From the NCBI GenBank assembly GCA_002384855.1, contig DGBP01000015.1, forward strand, positions 1 to 64,000: a stretch of 64,000 bases of DNA, in the 5' to 3' direction. Positions 41,079-50,069 of the stretch are shown piece after piece. This DNA comes from Nocardioidaceae bacterium UBA4001 (GTDB lineage Bacteria > Actinomycetota > Actinomycetes > Propionibacteriales > Nocardioidaceae). Below the pieces are notes generated by a model. The model ran no database searches. It was not told the origin of the DNA and saw nothing but the letters and a program-made list of their open reading frames with translations. The number at the start of each line of letters is the position of its first letter. The first letter of the stretch is position 1. A program made the position numbers and the translations under genes.

Positions 41079-41465
41079 GTGTACCCCGAGGACCTCAAGT
41101 ACAGCAGCGAGCACGAGTGGGTGCGCAACCCTGGCGAGACCGAGGGGTCGGTCCGGATCGGGATCACCCACTACGCCCAGGACGCGCTCGGCGACATCGT
41201 CTACGTATCCCTCCCGGAGGTCGGCACGGAGGTCAGCGCCGGAGACACCGTGGGCGAGCTCGAGTCGACGAAGTCCGTCAGCGACGTGTACGCGCCGGTG
41301 ACCGGCAAGGTCGTCGCACGCAACGAGGCGCTCGACGGCTCGCCCGAGCTGGTCAACGCGGACCCGTACGGCGACGGATGGCTGTTCGAGGTCGCCGGGG
41401 CCGGCGAGGACGAGCTGGCGGACCTCATGGACGCCGGGTCCTACCAGTCCACGCTGGAGTCCTGA
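41079..41465 (+). CDS. gcvH: Glycine cleavage system H protein
   Basis: 128 residues. The lipoyl-lysine lies in ELESTKSVSDVYAP; HEWV and GITHYAQDALGDIVYV are family landmarks. It carries the aminomethyl group between GcvP and GcvT. GTG 41079 is preceded closely by GAGGAG (4-base gap); an upstream ATG at 41067 is possible but has no ribosome site. gcvP lies 3 kb downstream; gcvT is not in the window. Confidence 0.95.
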   Translation: MYPEDLKYSSEHEWVRNPGETEGSVRIGITHYAQDALGDIVYVSLPEVGTEVSAGDTVGELESTKSVSDVYAPVTGKVVARNEALDGSPELVNADPYGDGWLFEVAGAGEDELADLMDAGSYQSTLES

Positions 41466-41523
41466 GCCGGTTCGCGGGTCCGCCCTTGCGTGACCCCACG
41501 GGGCTGATAAGTTCGAACAACCA

Positions 41524-41553
41524 TCAACCTCGACTTCGTGTTGAGGGTTGAGG
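41524..41553 (+). promoter_or_regulatory. Repeats TCAAC...GTTGA ahead of garA
   Basis: TCAACCTC (41524-41531) faces GTTGAG (41540-41545) and a second GTTGAGG (41547-41553), 25-54 bases before the garA start. Similar elements are CTCAAC-N5-GTTGAG at 43372-43388 upstream of the second MerR gene. A shared site for one of the two MerR proteins of this block is plausible. Confidence 0.45.
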
Positions 41554-41577
41554 CCAACTGCCAACGGGAGGCTGAGC

Positions 41578-42111
41578 ATGCCGTTCTGCACCGAGTGCGG
41601 ACACCGGAACCCTGACGACGCGCGCTTCTGCTCGCAATGCGGCAAGCGTCTCGAGGCCGCGCCGGCCGCCGACCAGGAGTCGCCGGGGGAGTCCACCGCG
41701 ACCATCACGTTCGGTGCACCCGGGAAGCCTGAAGCGGTCGACGAGCGAGCGGCGCTGAACGACGCCGACGCGGCCGCGGTCGACGCGCTGCCTGCCGGGA
41801 GCGCGCTGCTCGTCGTGCAGCGCGGTCCCAGCGCGGGCAGCCGGTTCCTTCTCGACACCGACGTCGTGGGCGCCGGCCGTCACCCCGAGAGCGAGATCTT
41901 CCTCGACGACGTCACGGTCTCTCGCCGGCACGCCGAGTTCCGCCGTGGACCCGACGGGTACCGCGTGGCGGACGTCGGCAGCCTCAACGGAACCTACGTC
42001 AACCGCGACCGCATCGACGAGGTCGAGCTGCAGGGCGGCGACGAGGTCCAGATCGGCAAGTACCGCCTGGTGTACTTCGCCAGCAACGCTGGAGCGGGCA
42101 AGCCACAGTGA
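41578..42111 (+). CDS. garA: FHA-domain regulator GarA/OdhI-like with N-terminal zinc ribbon
   Basis: 177 residues. The N-terminus CTECGHRNPDDARFCSQCG is a zinc ribbon (residues 4-22) not found in mycobacterial GarA. The FHA domain (about 85-165) is very close to GarA: GSALLVVQRGPSAGSRFLL, GRHPESEIFLDDVTVSRRHAEF, GSLNGTYVN. GarA controls 2-oxoglutarate and glutamate metabolism according to PknB/PknG phosphorylation. The usual ETTS phospho-motif is here ESTATITF. Start ATG 41578 has GGGAGG. Confidence 0.9.
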   Translation: MPFCTECGHRNPDDARFCSQCGKRLEAAPAADQESPGESTATITFGAPGKPEAVDERAALNDADAAAVDALPAGSALLVVQRGPSAGSRFLLDTDVVGAGRHPESEIFLDDVTVSRRHAEFRRGPDGYRVADVGSLNGTYVNRDRIDEVELQGGDEVQIGKYRLVYFASNAGAGKPQ

Positions 42112-42839
42112 GGCAGGCGGCGTCGCGGTCCCGGATGAGCATCGGCGAGGTGCTCTCCCTCCTGCGGGCCGACTTCCCCGAGATCAGCATCTCCAAGATC
42201 CGGTTCCTGGAGGCGGAGGGGCTCATCGAGCCCGAGCGAACGCCTTCGGGGTACCGCAAGTTCTCGCACCGCGACGTCGAGCGGCTGCGCTACGTGCTCA
42301 CCAGCCAGCGCGAGCACTACCTGCCGCTGAAGGTGATCAAGGAGCATCTCGACGCCATCGACCGGGGGCTCGAGCCGCCGGCGGTCAACGGCCTGGGGCC
42401 CACGGTGCCGCAGGTGGCGCTCGCGGGTGACGGTTACCCGTCCGCCGACAGCTACCAGGCCGACGCCTCGGAACTACGCGTGTCGCGGGCAGAGCTGCTG
42501 TCGGCAGCCGGAATCGAGGCCGCGTTCCTCGACCAGCTCGAGGCATTCGGCCTGGTCCGGCCCCGACCCGGGACCTCCCACTACGACGGCGACGCGCTGG
42601 TGGTGGCGAAGACGGCGGGGGAGCTCGCGGCGTTCGGCGTCGAGCCACGCCACCTCCGTGCCTTCAAGAACGCCGCGGACCGCGAGGTGGGGCTCGTCGA
42701 GCAGGTCGTCTCTCCCATGCGCAGGTCCCGGGACGCCGGGGCCAAGGCCCGCGCCGAGGACACGATCACCCAGATGGCGGCCCTGTCCGTCCGCCTCCAT
42801 GCGTCCCTGGTGAAGAGCGGGCTGCGCAGCTCTCGCTGA
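42108..42839 (+). CDS. ftsR: MerR-family regulator, FtsR / Rv1828-like
   Basis: 243 residues. MerR winged helix (MSIGEVLSLLRADFPEISISKIRFLEAEGLI, PSGYRKFSHRDVERLRYV), then a second winged-helix-like half (SRAELLSAAGIEAAFLDQL). GTG 42108 overlaps the garA stop. The Corynebacterium homologue activates ftsZ; regulation of division or growth is expected. Named by family and synteny. Confidence 0.88.
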   Translation: MRQAASRSRMSIGEVLSLLRADFPEISISKIRFLEAEGLIEPERTPSGYRKFSHRDVERLRYVLTSQREHYLPLKVIKEHLDAIDRGLEPPAVNGLGPTVPQVALAGDGYPSADSYQADASELRVSRAELLSAAGIEAAFLDQLEAFGLVRPRPGTSHYDGDALVVAKTAGELAAFGVEPRHLRAFKNAADREVGLVEQVVSPMRRSRDAGAKARAEDTITQMAALSVRLHASLVKSGLRSSR

Positions 42840-42878
42840 CACGCGGGCACGTCTTGTTCCCGGGGGTACTGTGGTCGT

Positions 42879-43346
42879 GTGCGAGAAGTCGACGTGATCG
42901 GTGTCCGGGTCGAGATGCCCTCGAACCAGCCCATCGTGCTGCTCCGCGAGGTCTCGGGGGAGCGCTACCTCCCCATCTGGATCGGTGCCGTGGAGGCGAC
43001 CGCGATCGCCTTCGCGCAGCAGGGAGTGGTGCCGCCCCGACCTCTGACCCACGACCTGATGAAGGACCTCATCAGCGCCACCGGCAACGACCTCGCGGAG
43101 GTCCGGATCACCGAGATGCGCGACGGGGTGTTCTACGCGGTCCTGGTGCTCGGGTCGGGTGTCGAGGTCAGCGCCCGTCCCTCGGACTCCATCGCCCTCG
43201 CGCTGCGGACCGGATCGAAGATCGTCTGCGACGAGAGTGTCCTCGAAGAGGCCGGGCTGGCCGTGCCCGCCGAGGAGGAGGACGAGGTGGAGAAGTTCCG
43301 CGAGTTCCTCGACCACGTCTCGCCGGAGGACTTCGAGAGCCACTGA
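42879..43346 (+). CDS. Bifunctional nuclease domain protein (DUF151, Rv1829-like)
   Basis: 155 residues. Landmarks are LPIWIGAVEATAIAFAQQG, RPLTHDLMKDL, and FYAVLVLGSG followed by SARPSDSIALALRTG. Family members show nuclease activity, though the physiological substrate is unknown. No ribosome site precedes the start; TACTGT at 42867-42872 could be a -10 only 6 bases before GTG 42879, consistent with a leaderless transcript. An alternative start lies within a few codons. Confidence 0.9.
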   Translation: MREVDVIGVRVEMPSNQPIVLLREVSGERYLPIWIGAVEATAIAFAQQGVVPPRPLTHDLMKDLISATGNDLAEVRITEMRDGVFYAVLVLGSGVEVSARPSDSIALALRTGSKIVCDESVLEEAGLAVPAEEEDEVEKFREFLDHVSPEDFESH

Positions 43347-43371
43347 CTCCAGAGGGCCCGAAACCCTCACC

Positions 43372-43388
43372 CTCAACCTCTAGTTGAG
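43372..43388. promoter_or_regulatory. Dyad CTCAAC-N5-GTTGAG upstream of the second MerR gene
   Basis: CTCAAC (43372-43377) and GTTGAG (43383-43388) are exact inverted hexamers. They lie in the 210-base gap before the ResR-like gene; no small gene is evident in this gap. Similar half-sites lie upstream of garA. Likely an operator of a MerR protein of this cluster. Confidence 0.5.
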
Positions 43389-43556
43389 AGTTGCGACACG
43401 CCGCCGCTCCGTGCCCGAAGTCGTTGACCCGCATCCGGGGCGGGCCTACGGTGAGGAGTGTCTTCGTTGTAACTCCACCGTTGTGCTCCACCCGAGCCCC
43501 TCGGCCCTTCCCCTCCGGAGTTGCAGGCTCAGCGAAGAGAACGAGAAGAGGTTGAC

Positions 43557-44156
43557 GTGACGAGGAACGGCGACGAGGCCACCACGGCCGACCAGACCGC
43601 GGCCCACGAGGCAGTGGCTGCGGCCGACGCGCAGGGCCTGCTCTTCGACGATGACGTCTCCCCGCTCCCGCAGGACGCCGGCTACCGAGGACCGACGGCC
43701 TGCAACGCTGCGGGGATCACCTACCGCCAGCTCGACTACTGGGCCCGCACCGGCCTCGTCGAGCCCACCGTCCGCGGTGCCTCCGGTTCCGGCACGCAGC
43801 GCCTCTACTCCTTCCGCGACATCCTGCTTCTCAAGGTCATCAAGCGGCTGCTCGACGCGGGCATCTCCCTCCAGCAGATCCGCACCGCTGTCCACCACCT
43901 GCGGGCCCGGGGCACCGACGACCTGACCCGCGTGACGCTGATGAGCGACGGCGCGAGCGTCTACGAGTGCACCAGCAACGACGAGGTCATCGACCTCCTC
44001 CAGGGCGGTCAGGGTGTCTTCGGCATCGCGATCGGTGGGGTGTGGCGCGAGATCGAGGGGTCCCTCGCCGATCTCCCCAGCGAGCGCGCCGTGACCGGCG
44101 AGGAGCCTGGGAGCGACGAGCTCGCCGCCCGGCGCAAGGCACGTCAAGCAGGCTGA
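43557..44156 (+). CDS. MerR-family regulator, ResR/McdR (Rv1830)-like
   Basis: 199 residues. An acidic, Ala-rich N-terminus of about 45 residues precedes the MerR domain (NAAGITYRQLDYWARTGLVEPT, RLYSFRDILLLKVIKRLLDAGISLQQIRTAV). GTG 43557 follows AAGAGGTTGAC. In mycobacteria this gene controls growth and division. It is monocistronic here: a perfect hairpin terminator follows. Confidence 0.87.
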   Translation: MTRNGDEATTADQTAAHEAVAAADAQGLLFDDDVSPLPQDAGYRGPTACNAAGITYRQLDYWARTGLVEPTVRGASGSGTQRLYSFRDILLLKVIKRLLDAGISLQQIRTAVHHLRARGTDDLTRVTLMSDGASVYECTSNDEVIDLLQGGQGVFGIAIGGVWREIEGSLADLPSERAVTGEEPGSDELAARRKARQAG

Positions 44157-44174
44157 CCCACCTCCTCACGTCTC

Positions 44175-44204
44175 ATGCCCCGGTGACCGACGTCACCGGG
44201 GCAT
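44175..44204 (+). terminator. Terminator after the ResR-like gene
   Basis: ATGCCCCGGTGA (44175-44186), loop CCGACG, TCACCGGGGCAT (44193-44204): a perfect 12-bp stem 18 bases after the stop. It separates the MerR gene from the glycine riboswitch. Confidence 0.75.
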
Positions 44205-44217
44205 CGTCGTCTGCTGG

Positions 44218-44223
44218 TAGCGT
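44218..44223 (+). promoter_or_regulatory. Probable -10 of the gcvP transcript
   Basis: TAGCGT lies about 23 bases before the first conserved stem of the glycine riboswitch, just after the preceding terminator. The -35 is not clear. Confidence 0.4.
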
Positions 44224-44240
44224 TGAGGTGCTGTCGACAC

Positions 44241-44412
44241 CGCGCGGGAGAGTCTCCGCCGACTCGGTCACGGCGCTCTCGGGCGCCCGATCCGGGACGA
44301 CGCGGAGCGCCGAAGGGGCAAACCTCCCCGGAACCTCTCAGGCGCCCGGACCGTGCGGACGAGGCAACTCTGGAAGCACCGTGACCGCTGCGGTGCCGAC
44401 AGAGGGGGAGGC
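44241..44412 (+). ncRNA. Glycine riboswitch in the gcvP leader
   Basis: Characteristic conserved elements are in order: a GGGAGAG first stem, CGCCGAAGGGGCAA, CTCTCAGGC, GGACGAGGCAACTCTGG and GACAGAGGGGGAGG. They match the glycine aptamer consensus (Rfam gcvT RNA). The layout suggests one full aptamer with a second-aptamer-like 3' part. The gcvP start lies 30 bases downstream with GGGAG in between, so glycine could control translation or termination. A glycine-activated switch is expected for a degradation gene. Confidence 0.8.
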
Positions 44413-44441
44413 CGCCCAGCACGCCGTCTCCGGGAGCCTCT

Positions 44442-47315
44442 GTGTCCGACCACCCGCACCTCTCCGCCCTCGAGTCCGCCGCCGGTTTCCTAGACCGCCA
44501 TCTCGGGCCCGGTGAGCCCGAGCAGCGCGAGATGCTCGACGCCCTGGGCTTCGACTCGCTCGACGACCTCATGCACGCCGCGGTCCCCGGCGGGATCCGG
44601 ACGGCCTCCGCCCTGGCCCTGCCCGAGGCTGCCGGTGAGCTCGAGGCCTCCCGGGCGATGCGCGCCCTGGCAGCCCGCAACAACCCTCTCGAGGCCATGA
44701 TCGGGCTCGGGTACCACGGCACGGTCACGCCGCCGGTGGTCCGGCGCAACGTGCTCGAGGACCCGAGCTGGTACACCGCCTACACGCCCTACCAGCCGGA
44801 GATCTCCCAGGGGCGGCTCGAGGCACTGATCAACTTCCAGACGATGGTGGGAGACCTCGCCGGCCTGCCCACGGCCAACGCCTCGCTGCTCGACGAAGGC
44901 ACTGCGGCCGCGGAGGCGATGACACTCGTGCGCCGTGCCAACCGCAAGGCCCAGGGCCGCTTCGTGGTGGACTCCGACGCGCTGCCGCAGACGATCGCGG
45001 TGGTGCAGACCCGTGCGCGCGCGATGGGCATCGAGGTCGAGGTCGCCGACCTCGCGGACGGTCTGCCCGGGGGCGACCTCAGCGGCGTGCTCCTGCAGTA
45101 CCCCGGAGCCGGTGGCCGGATCCTCGACCCTCGCCCCCTGATCGACGCCGTCCACGAGCGTGGCGGCATGGCCGTGGTCGCCGCCGACCTCCTCGCGCTG
45201 ACCCTGCTGGAGTCGCCGGGCTCCATGGGTGCCGACGTCGTCGTGGGAAGCACCCAGCGGTTCGGTGTCCCGCTGTTCTACGGTGGCCCGCACGCCGGCT
45301 ACATGGCGGTGCGCGAGGGCATCGAGCGCCACCTCCCAGGGCGGCTGGTGGGTGTCTCGCTCGACGCGGAGGGCCGGCCGGCGTACCGCTTGGCCCTGCA
45401 GACGCGCGAGCAGCACATCCGTCGTGACAAGGCCACCTCGAACATCTGCACCGCCCAGGTCCTCCTGGCCGTCACCGCGTCGATGTACGCCGTGTACCAC
45501 GGCCCCGAGGGCCTGCGCGCGATCGCCCGGCGAACCCACCGCTACGCCACGGTGCTCGCCCAGGCGCTGGCCGACGCAGGGCACGCTCCCGAGCACGACG
45601 CGTTCTTCGACACCCTGGTCGTGGCGGTGCCTCAGCGCGCTGAGGCGGTCGTCGCGGCCGCCCGCGCCGCCGGGGTGCACCTGCGGCTTGTCGACGCGGA
45701 CCGGGTCGGGGTCTCGACCTCGGAGACCACCACCCGGGAGCACCTGCTCGCGGTGCTCGGAGCGTTCGGGGTCGACACCGTCGACCTCGAGGACGTCGAG
45801 CGCGGCATCGGCGACGCCCTGCCGGAGGCCCTGCGGCGCGAGTCCGAGTTCCTCACGCACGAGGTGTTCAACACCCACCGCTCCGAGACGTCCATACTGC
45901 GCTACCTACGGCGTCTGTCCGCGCGCGACTACGCACTGGACCGCGGCATGATCCCGCTGGGGTCCTGCACGATGAAGCTCAACGCCACCACCGAGATGGA
46001 GCCGATCAGCCTCCCCGGCTTCGCCGACCTGCACCCGTTCGCACCGGCCGAGGACGCCGTGGGCTACCGCGAGATGATCGCCGAGCTCGAGGGGTGGCTG
46101 GCCGAGGTGACCGGCTACGACCAGGTCTCGATCCAGCCGAACGCCGGGTCGCAGGGCGAGCTCGCCGGCCTGCTGGCGATCCGCGCCTACCACGTGGCGC
46201 AGGGTGACCCGGCCCGCGACGTCTGCCTGATCCCGTCCTCCGCGCACGGCACCAACGCCGCCTCCGCGGTGATGGCCGGCATGCGGGTCGTGGTGGTGAA
46301 GGCGGCCGACGACGGCTCGGTGGACCTCGCCGACCTCGAGGGGCAGTGCGAGAAGCACAAGGACGACCTCGCGGCGATCATGGTCACCTACCCGTCGACC
46401 CATGGCGCTTTCGAGGACGGCATCACCGAGCTGTGCCGGATCGTGCACGAGCACGGCGGCCAGGTCTACGTCGACGGGGCGAACCTCAACGCACTGCTCG
46501 GCTACGCCAAGCCCGGGGAGTTCGGTGGCGACGTGTCGCACCTGAACCTGCACAAGACGTTCACGATCCCGCACGGCGGTGGCGGGCCCGGCGTCGGCCC
46601 GGTCGCGGTCCGGTCCCACCTGGCGCCGTACCTCCCCAGCCACCCGATGCACCCCGAGGCGCACAAGCGCGACGGCATCGGCCCGATCAGCGCCGCGCCG
46701 TACGGCTCGGCCGGGATCCTGCCGATCTCCTGGACCTACGTGCGGATGATGGGCGCAGCCGGGCTGACCAGGGCCACCGCGGTGGCGGTGCTCTCGGCGA
46801 ACTACATCGCCCAGCGCCTCGGGGAGCACTACCCGGTGCTCTACAAGGGGCACAACGACCTCGTCGCACACGAGTGCATCCTCGACGTGCGCCCGCTCAC
46901 GAAGGCCACCGGGGTCACCGTCGACGACGTCGCGAAGCGACTCGTCGACTACGGCTTCCACGCACCGACGATGAGCTTCCCGGTCGCCGGCACGCTGATG
47001 GTCGAGCCGACCGAGTCCGAGGACCTCGCGGAGATCGAGCGCTTCTGCGCGGCGATGATCGCGATCAAGGAGGAGGCCGACCGTGTCGGGTCGGGGGAGT
47101 GGACCGCCGAGGGCTCACCGCTACGAGGGGCTCCGCACACCAGCGCGGCGCTCACGGGTGAGTGGGAGCGGGAGTACTCCCGTGAGGAGGCGGTCTTCCC
47201 GACCGGCTTCGACCCGGACAAGTACTGGCCGCCGGTCGCGCGGATCGACCAGGCCTACGGCGACCGCCATCTCGTGTGCACCTGCCCGGCACCGGAGGCG
47301 TTCGCCGGTTCATGA
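44442..47315 (+). CDS. gcvP: Glycine dehydrogenase (decarboxylating), P protein
   Basis: 957 residues, a full-length homodimeric P protein. The PLP lysine is Lys705 in NLHKTFTIPHGGGGPG; AHGTNAASA and GSCTMKLN are other landmarks. It decarboxylates glycine and passes the aminomethyl group to GcvH. Start GTG 44442 after the riboswitch. Its stop overlaps the serine hydrolase ATG (ATGA), an unusual partner for gcvP. Confidence 0.97.
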   Translation: MSDHPHLSALESAAGFLDRHLGPGEPEQREMLDALGFDSLDDLMHAAVPGGIRTASALALPEAAGELEASRAMRALAARNNPLEAMIGLGYHGTVTPPVVRRNVLEDPSWYTAYTPYQPEISQGRLEALINFQTMVGDLAGLPTANASLLDEGTAAAEAMTLVRRANRKAQGRFVVDSDALPQTIAVVQTRARAMGIEVEVADLADGLPGGDLSGVLLQYPGAGGRILDPRPLIDAVHERGGMAVVAADLLALTLLESPGSMGADVVVGSTQRFGVPLFYGGPHAGYMAVREGIERHLPGRLVGVSLDAEGRPAYRLALQTREQHIRRDKATSNICTAQVLLAVTASMYAVYHGPEGLRAIARRTHRYATVLAQALADAGHAPEHDAFFDTLVVAVPQRAEAVVAAARAAGVHLRLVDADRVGVSTSETTTREHLLAVLGAFGVDTVDLEDVERGIGDALPEALRRESEFLTHEVFNTHRSETSILRYLRRLSARDYALDRGMIPLGSCTMKLNATTEMEPISLPGFADLHPFAPAEDAVGYREMIAELEGWLAEVTGYDQVSIQPNAGSQGELAGLLAIRAYHVAQGDPARDVCLIPSSAHGTNAASAVMAGMRVVVVKAADDGSVDLADLEGQCEKHKDDLAAIMVTYPSTHGAFEDGITELCRIVHEHGGQVYVDGANLNALLGYAKPGEFGGDVSHLNLHKTFTIPHGGGGPGVGPVAVRSHLAPYLPSHPMHPEAHKRDGIGPISAAPYGSAGILPISWTYVRMMGAAGLTRATAVAVLSANYIAQRLGEHYPVLYKGHNDLVAHECILDVRPLTKATGVTVDDVAKRLVDYGFHAPTMSFPVAGTLMVEPTESEDLAEIERFCAAMIAIKEEADRVGSGEWTAEGSPLRGAPHTSAALTGEWEREYSREEAVFPTGFDPDKYWPPVARIDQAYGDRHLVCTCPAPEAFAGS

Positions 47316-48667
47316 GCCCCGTCACCGACCTGACCTCTCGCCGCCTGCTCGCCGTCGTCGCCCGCGAGCAGGCGGAGGGACGCCTGCCGTCGCTGGCGGC
47401 CGGCGTCGTCCGCGACGGCGGGCTGGTCTGGTCGGGCGAGTACGGCGGGCTCGCCGGTGAGTCGATCGAGCCGGGGCCTGACGTGCAGTACCGGATCGGC
47501 TCGATCACCAAGACGATGACCGCCGTGCTGGTGATGCAGCTGCGCGACGAGGGGCTGCTCGACCTCGCCGACCGCCTCGACGCCCACCTGCCGGGGGTCG
47601 GCTACGGCGACCGGACGATCCGCTCCCTCCTGGCCCACTCCTCGGGGATGCAGTCCGAGCCCGAGGGGCGCTGGTGGGAGCGCAGCCCCGGTGTCTCCTT
47701 CGACGAGTTGGCCGCCGCGATCGACGACAGCAACGCGCCGTTCACACCAGGGCAGACCTTCCACTACACCAACCTCGCCTACGGCCTCCTCGGCGAGGTG
47801 GTCGCGCGGCTCGGAGGCGGCAGCTGGTTCGACCAGGTGGAGGAGCGGCTGCTCCGGCCGCTGGGCATGGCACGCACGTCGTACCTCCCGGAAGCCCCGG
47901 CCGCGGCCGGGTACAGCGTCCACCACTTCGCCGGCACTCTGACCCCCGAGCCTGCCCAGGACACCGGGGCGATGGCACCCGCGGGTCAGGTGTGGAGCAC
48001 CGTCTCCGACCTCGGGGTGTACGCCTCCTTCCTGATCGACGGCCACGACGACGTGTTGTCGCGGGCCACGCTCGCGGAGATGCGCACACCCCTGTCCGGC
48101 ACCGCCGAGGCGGGCCTCTCCTCCGGCCAGGGGCTCGGCCTGCGACTCAGCTCCGGCGGGTCCGGGACACTGGTCGGCCACACCGGGTCGATGCCGGGCT
48201 TCCTGGCGGGACTCTTCGTGGACCCGGTACGTCGGACCGGCGCGGTGAGCCTGGCCAACGCCACGGTGGGCCTGCGCTGCGCAGGGCTGCCCACCGACCT
48301 GCTCGAGGAGCTCGAGAGCTCCGAGCCCACCGTCGTGGATGCGTGGGAGCCGGCCACCGAAGTTCCGGCGGCCGTCGAGGAGCTCCTGGGCCTGTGGCAC
48401 TGGGGCAACACGGCACTTGCCTTCTCCTGGGAGCGCGGGGAGGTGGTGGTCACCTCCGCCATCACGGGGGCGGTGACCGAGCGGTTCCGCCTGGGGGACG
48501 ACGGCACCCTCCTCGGCACATCGGGCTACCACCACGGCGAAGCACTCCGCGTCGCGCGCAACCCCGACGGCAGCACGAACCACCTGGTCTGCGCGACCTT
48601 CGTGTACACCCGGCAGCCCTACGACCCCCGTGCGCCGATCCCCGGGGGAGCCCCCACCGGCTCCTGA
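47312..48667 (+). CDS. Serine hydrolase, beta-lactamase / DD-peptidase family (PF00144)
   Basis: 451 residues. Ser-x-x-Lys motif SITK (about 63-66), Tyr-x-Asn YTN (about 152) and HTG near 291 are all present, so it should be active. Class C beta-lactamase fold with an extra C-terminal beta domain. No signal peptide is seen, hence probably a cytosolic esterase or peptidase. ATGA overlap with gcvP means it shares the riboswitch-controlled transcript. Confidence 0.87.
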   Translation: MSPVTDLTSRRLLAVVAREQAEGRLPSLAAGVVRDGGLVWSGEYGGLAGESIEPGPDVQYRIGSITKTMTAVLVMQLRDEGLLDLADRLDAHLPGVGYGDRTIRSLLAHSSGMQSEPEGRWWERSPGVSFDELAAAIDDSNAPFTPGQTFHYTNLAYGLLGEVVARLGGGSWFDQVEERLLRPLGMARTSYLPEAPAAAGYSVHHFAGTLTPEPAQDTGAMAPAGQVWSTVSDLGVYASFLIDGHDDVLSRATLAEMRTPLSGTAEAGLSSGQGLGLRLSSGGSGTLVGHTGSMPGFLAGLFVDPVRRTGAVSLANATVGLRCAGLPTDLLEELESSEPTVVDAWEPATEVPAAVEELLGLWHWGNTALAFSWERGEVVVTSAITGAVTERFRLGDDGTLLGTSGYHHGEALRVARNPDGSTNHLVCATFVYTRQPYDPRAPIPGGAPTGS

Positions 48668-48668
48668 C

Positions 48669-50060
48669 TCAGGTCGCCTGGCTCACGCTCGACATGTTGA
48701 AGTCCGGAACGCGCAGGGCAGGCATGGCGGTCCGGGAGAAGTAGTCGCCCCACTCCCGCGAGAACGCCGGGACCGTCGGCGACGCGACCGAGAACCTGCC
48801 CAGCAGGTCGACCGGGCTCTCGTTGAACCTGAAGTTGTTGACCGCCCCGGTTATCTCGCCGTTCTCGACGAGGTAGACGCCGTCGCGGGTGAGACCGGTC
48901 AGGAGCAGCGTCTGCGGGTCGACGGCGCGGATGTACCACAGGCAGGTCAGGAGCAGCCCTCGCTCGGTGTCACCGACGAGGGTCTCCAGGGAGCCGTCGG
49001 CACCGTCCACGCCGAGGACGAGGTTGTCGATCCCGGGCGTGACCGGTTGCCCGGTGAGCTGCGCGGAGTGCCGGGTCTGGAGGAGCGCCCTGAGCTCGCC
49101 GTCCTCGATCCAGTCGGTGCGCGCCAGCGGGAGGCCGTTGTCGAACACGCTGCTGGTGTTGCTGCTCGAGGAGGCCATGACGAAGGGCGCCGCCTGCAGA
49201 CCGTCGTACGCCGGGTCGGAGAAGAGCCGGACCGGGCGGGTGGAGAGACGGTCGCCGATGCGGGTGCCGCCGCCCGGGCGCGAGAACACCGACTGGCCGT
49301 CGTGGGCCTCACGCGCCGACGCGCTCCAGTAGGCGTAGATCATCAGGTCGGCGACCGCGGTGGGGGGCAGCACGGTGTCGTACCGCCCGGCCGGCAGCTC
49401 CACCCTCCGGGCCCCCCAGGAGAGCCGGGTCGCGAGCTCCCGGTCGAGCGCCACCGGGTCGACGTCGCGGAAGTCGCGGGTGGCACCGCCGACCCAGGCG
49501 CTGTCGGAGAGGTCCTCCGGCTTGCCGGTGACGCCATAGTGCCCGGTGGGCTGCACGTGCCGCAGCCTCAGGCCCCGGCTGGAGGCGAGGTAGGTCGTGG
49601 CGACCTCGTGGTCGACGAAGCCGTAGAGGATGCGCCGCTCCGAAGCCGCCGTGGCAAAGGCCTCGCCGAGCGCCGGCGCCAGGCGGTCGTAGACGTCGAT
49701 GGACGTGCCCTCGGGCATCTCGGCCCAGGCGGGCTCGGCCTCACCTGTGAGAAGCTCGGCAGCGTCCTCCGCGGGAGTGCTGCGCCGGGCTGCCCGGTCG
49801 GCGGCCTCGACCAGCGCAGTCGCCTGTGTGACGGTGGTGGCACTGCCGGTGACCGAACCGGTGGCGATGCCCTCTCGCCCAACCACGAACGAGACGACGG
49901 TCATCGTCACGCCGTGCATGACGCCGTTGGTGGTGAGGGTGTTGTTGGCCCAGCGGAGGTTGGCGCTCGTGGTGTCGCGGATCGTGGCGATGCAGTCATC
50001 GGCCGTCGACGCTGCGAGCGCGTGCTCGGCGAGGTCCTGGGGGGTCAGGGTTGCCTTCAT
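48669..50060 (-). CDS. tldE: TldE/PmbA family metalloprotease subunit
   Basis: 463 residues. It lacks the HExxxH zinc motif, as expected for the non-catalytic partner. Landmarks are SVTGSATTVTQAT and the C-terminal SPVDLLGRFSVASPT. TldD and TldE form a heterodimeric protease that degrades unfolded or modified peptides and processes some peptide antibiotics. It follows tldD by 10 bases. Confidence 0.9.
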   Translation of the reverse strand: MKATLTPQDLAEHALAASTADDCIATIRDTTSANLRWANNTLTTNGVMHGVTMTVVSFVVGREGIATGSVTGSATTVTQATALVEAADRAARRSTPAEDAAELLTGEAEPAWAEMPEGTSIDVYDRLAPALGEAFATAASERRILYGFVDHEVATTYLASSRGLRLRHVQPTGHYGVTGKPEDLSDSAWVGGATRDFRDVDPVALDRELATRLSWGARRVELPAGRYDTVLPPTAVADLMIYAYWSASAREAHDGQSVFSRPGGGTRIGDRLSTRPVRLFSDPAYDGLQAAPFVMASSSSNTSSVFDNGLPLARTDWIEDGELRALLQTRHSAQLTGQPVTPGIDNLVLGVDGADGSLETLVGDTERGLLLTCLWYIRAVDPQTLLLTGLTRDGVYLVENGEITGAVNNFRFNESPVDLLGRFSVASPTVPAFSREWGDYFSRTAMPALRVPDFNMSSVSQAT

Positions 50061-50069
50061 CGGTCCTCC

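Noticed and set aside
43372..43388. HspR (HAIR) site
   Set aside because: HAIR is CTTGAG-N9-CTCAAG type; this dyad is CTCAAC-N5-GTTGAG, differing in sequence and spacing.
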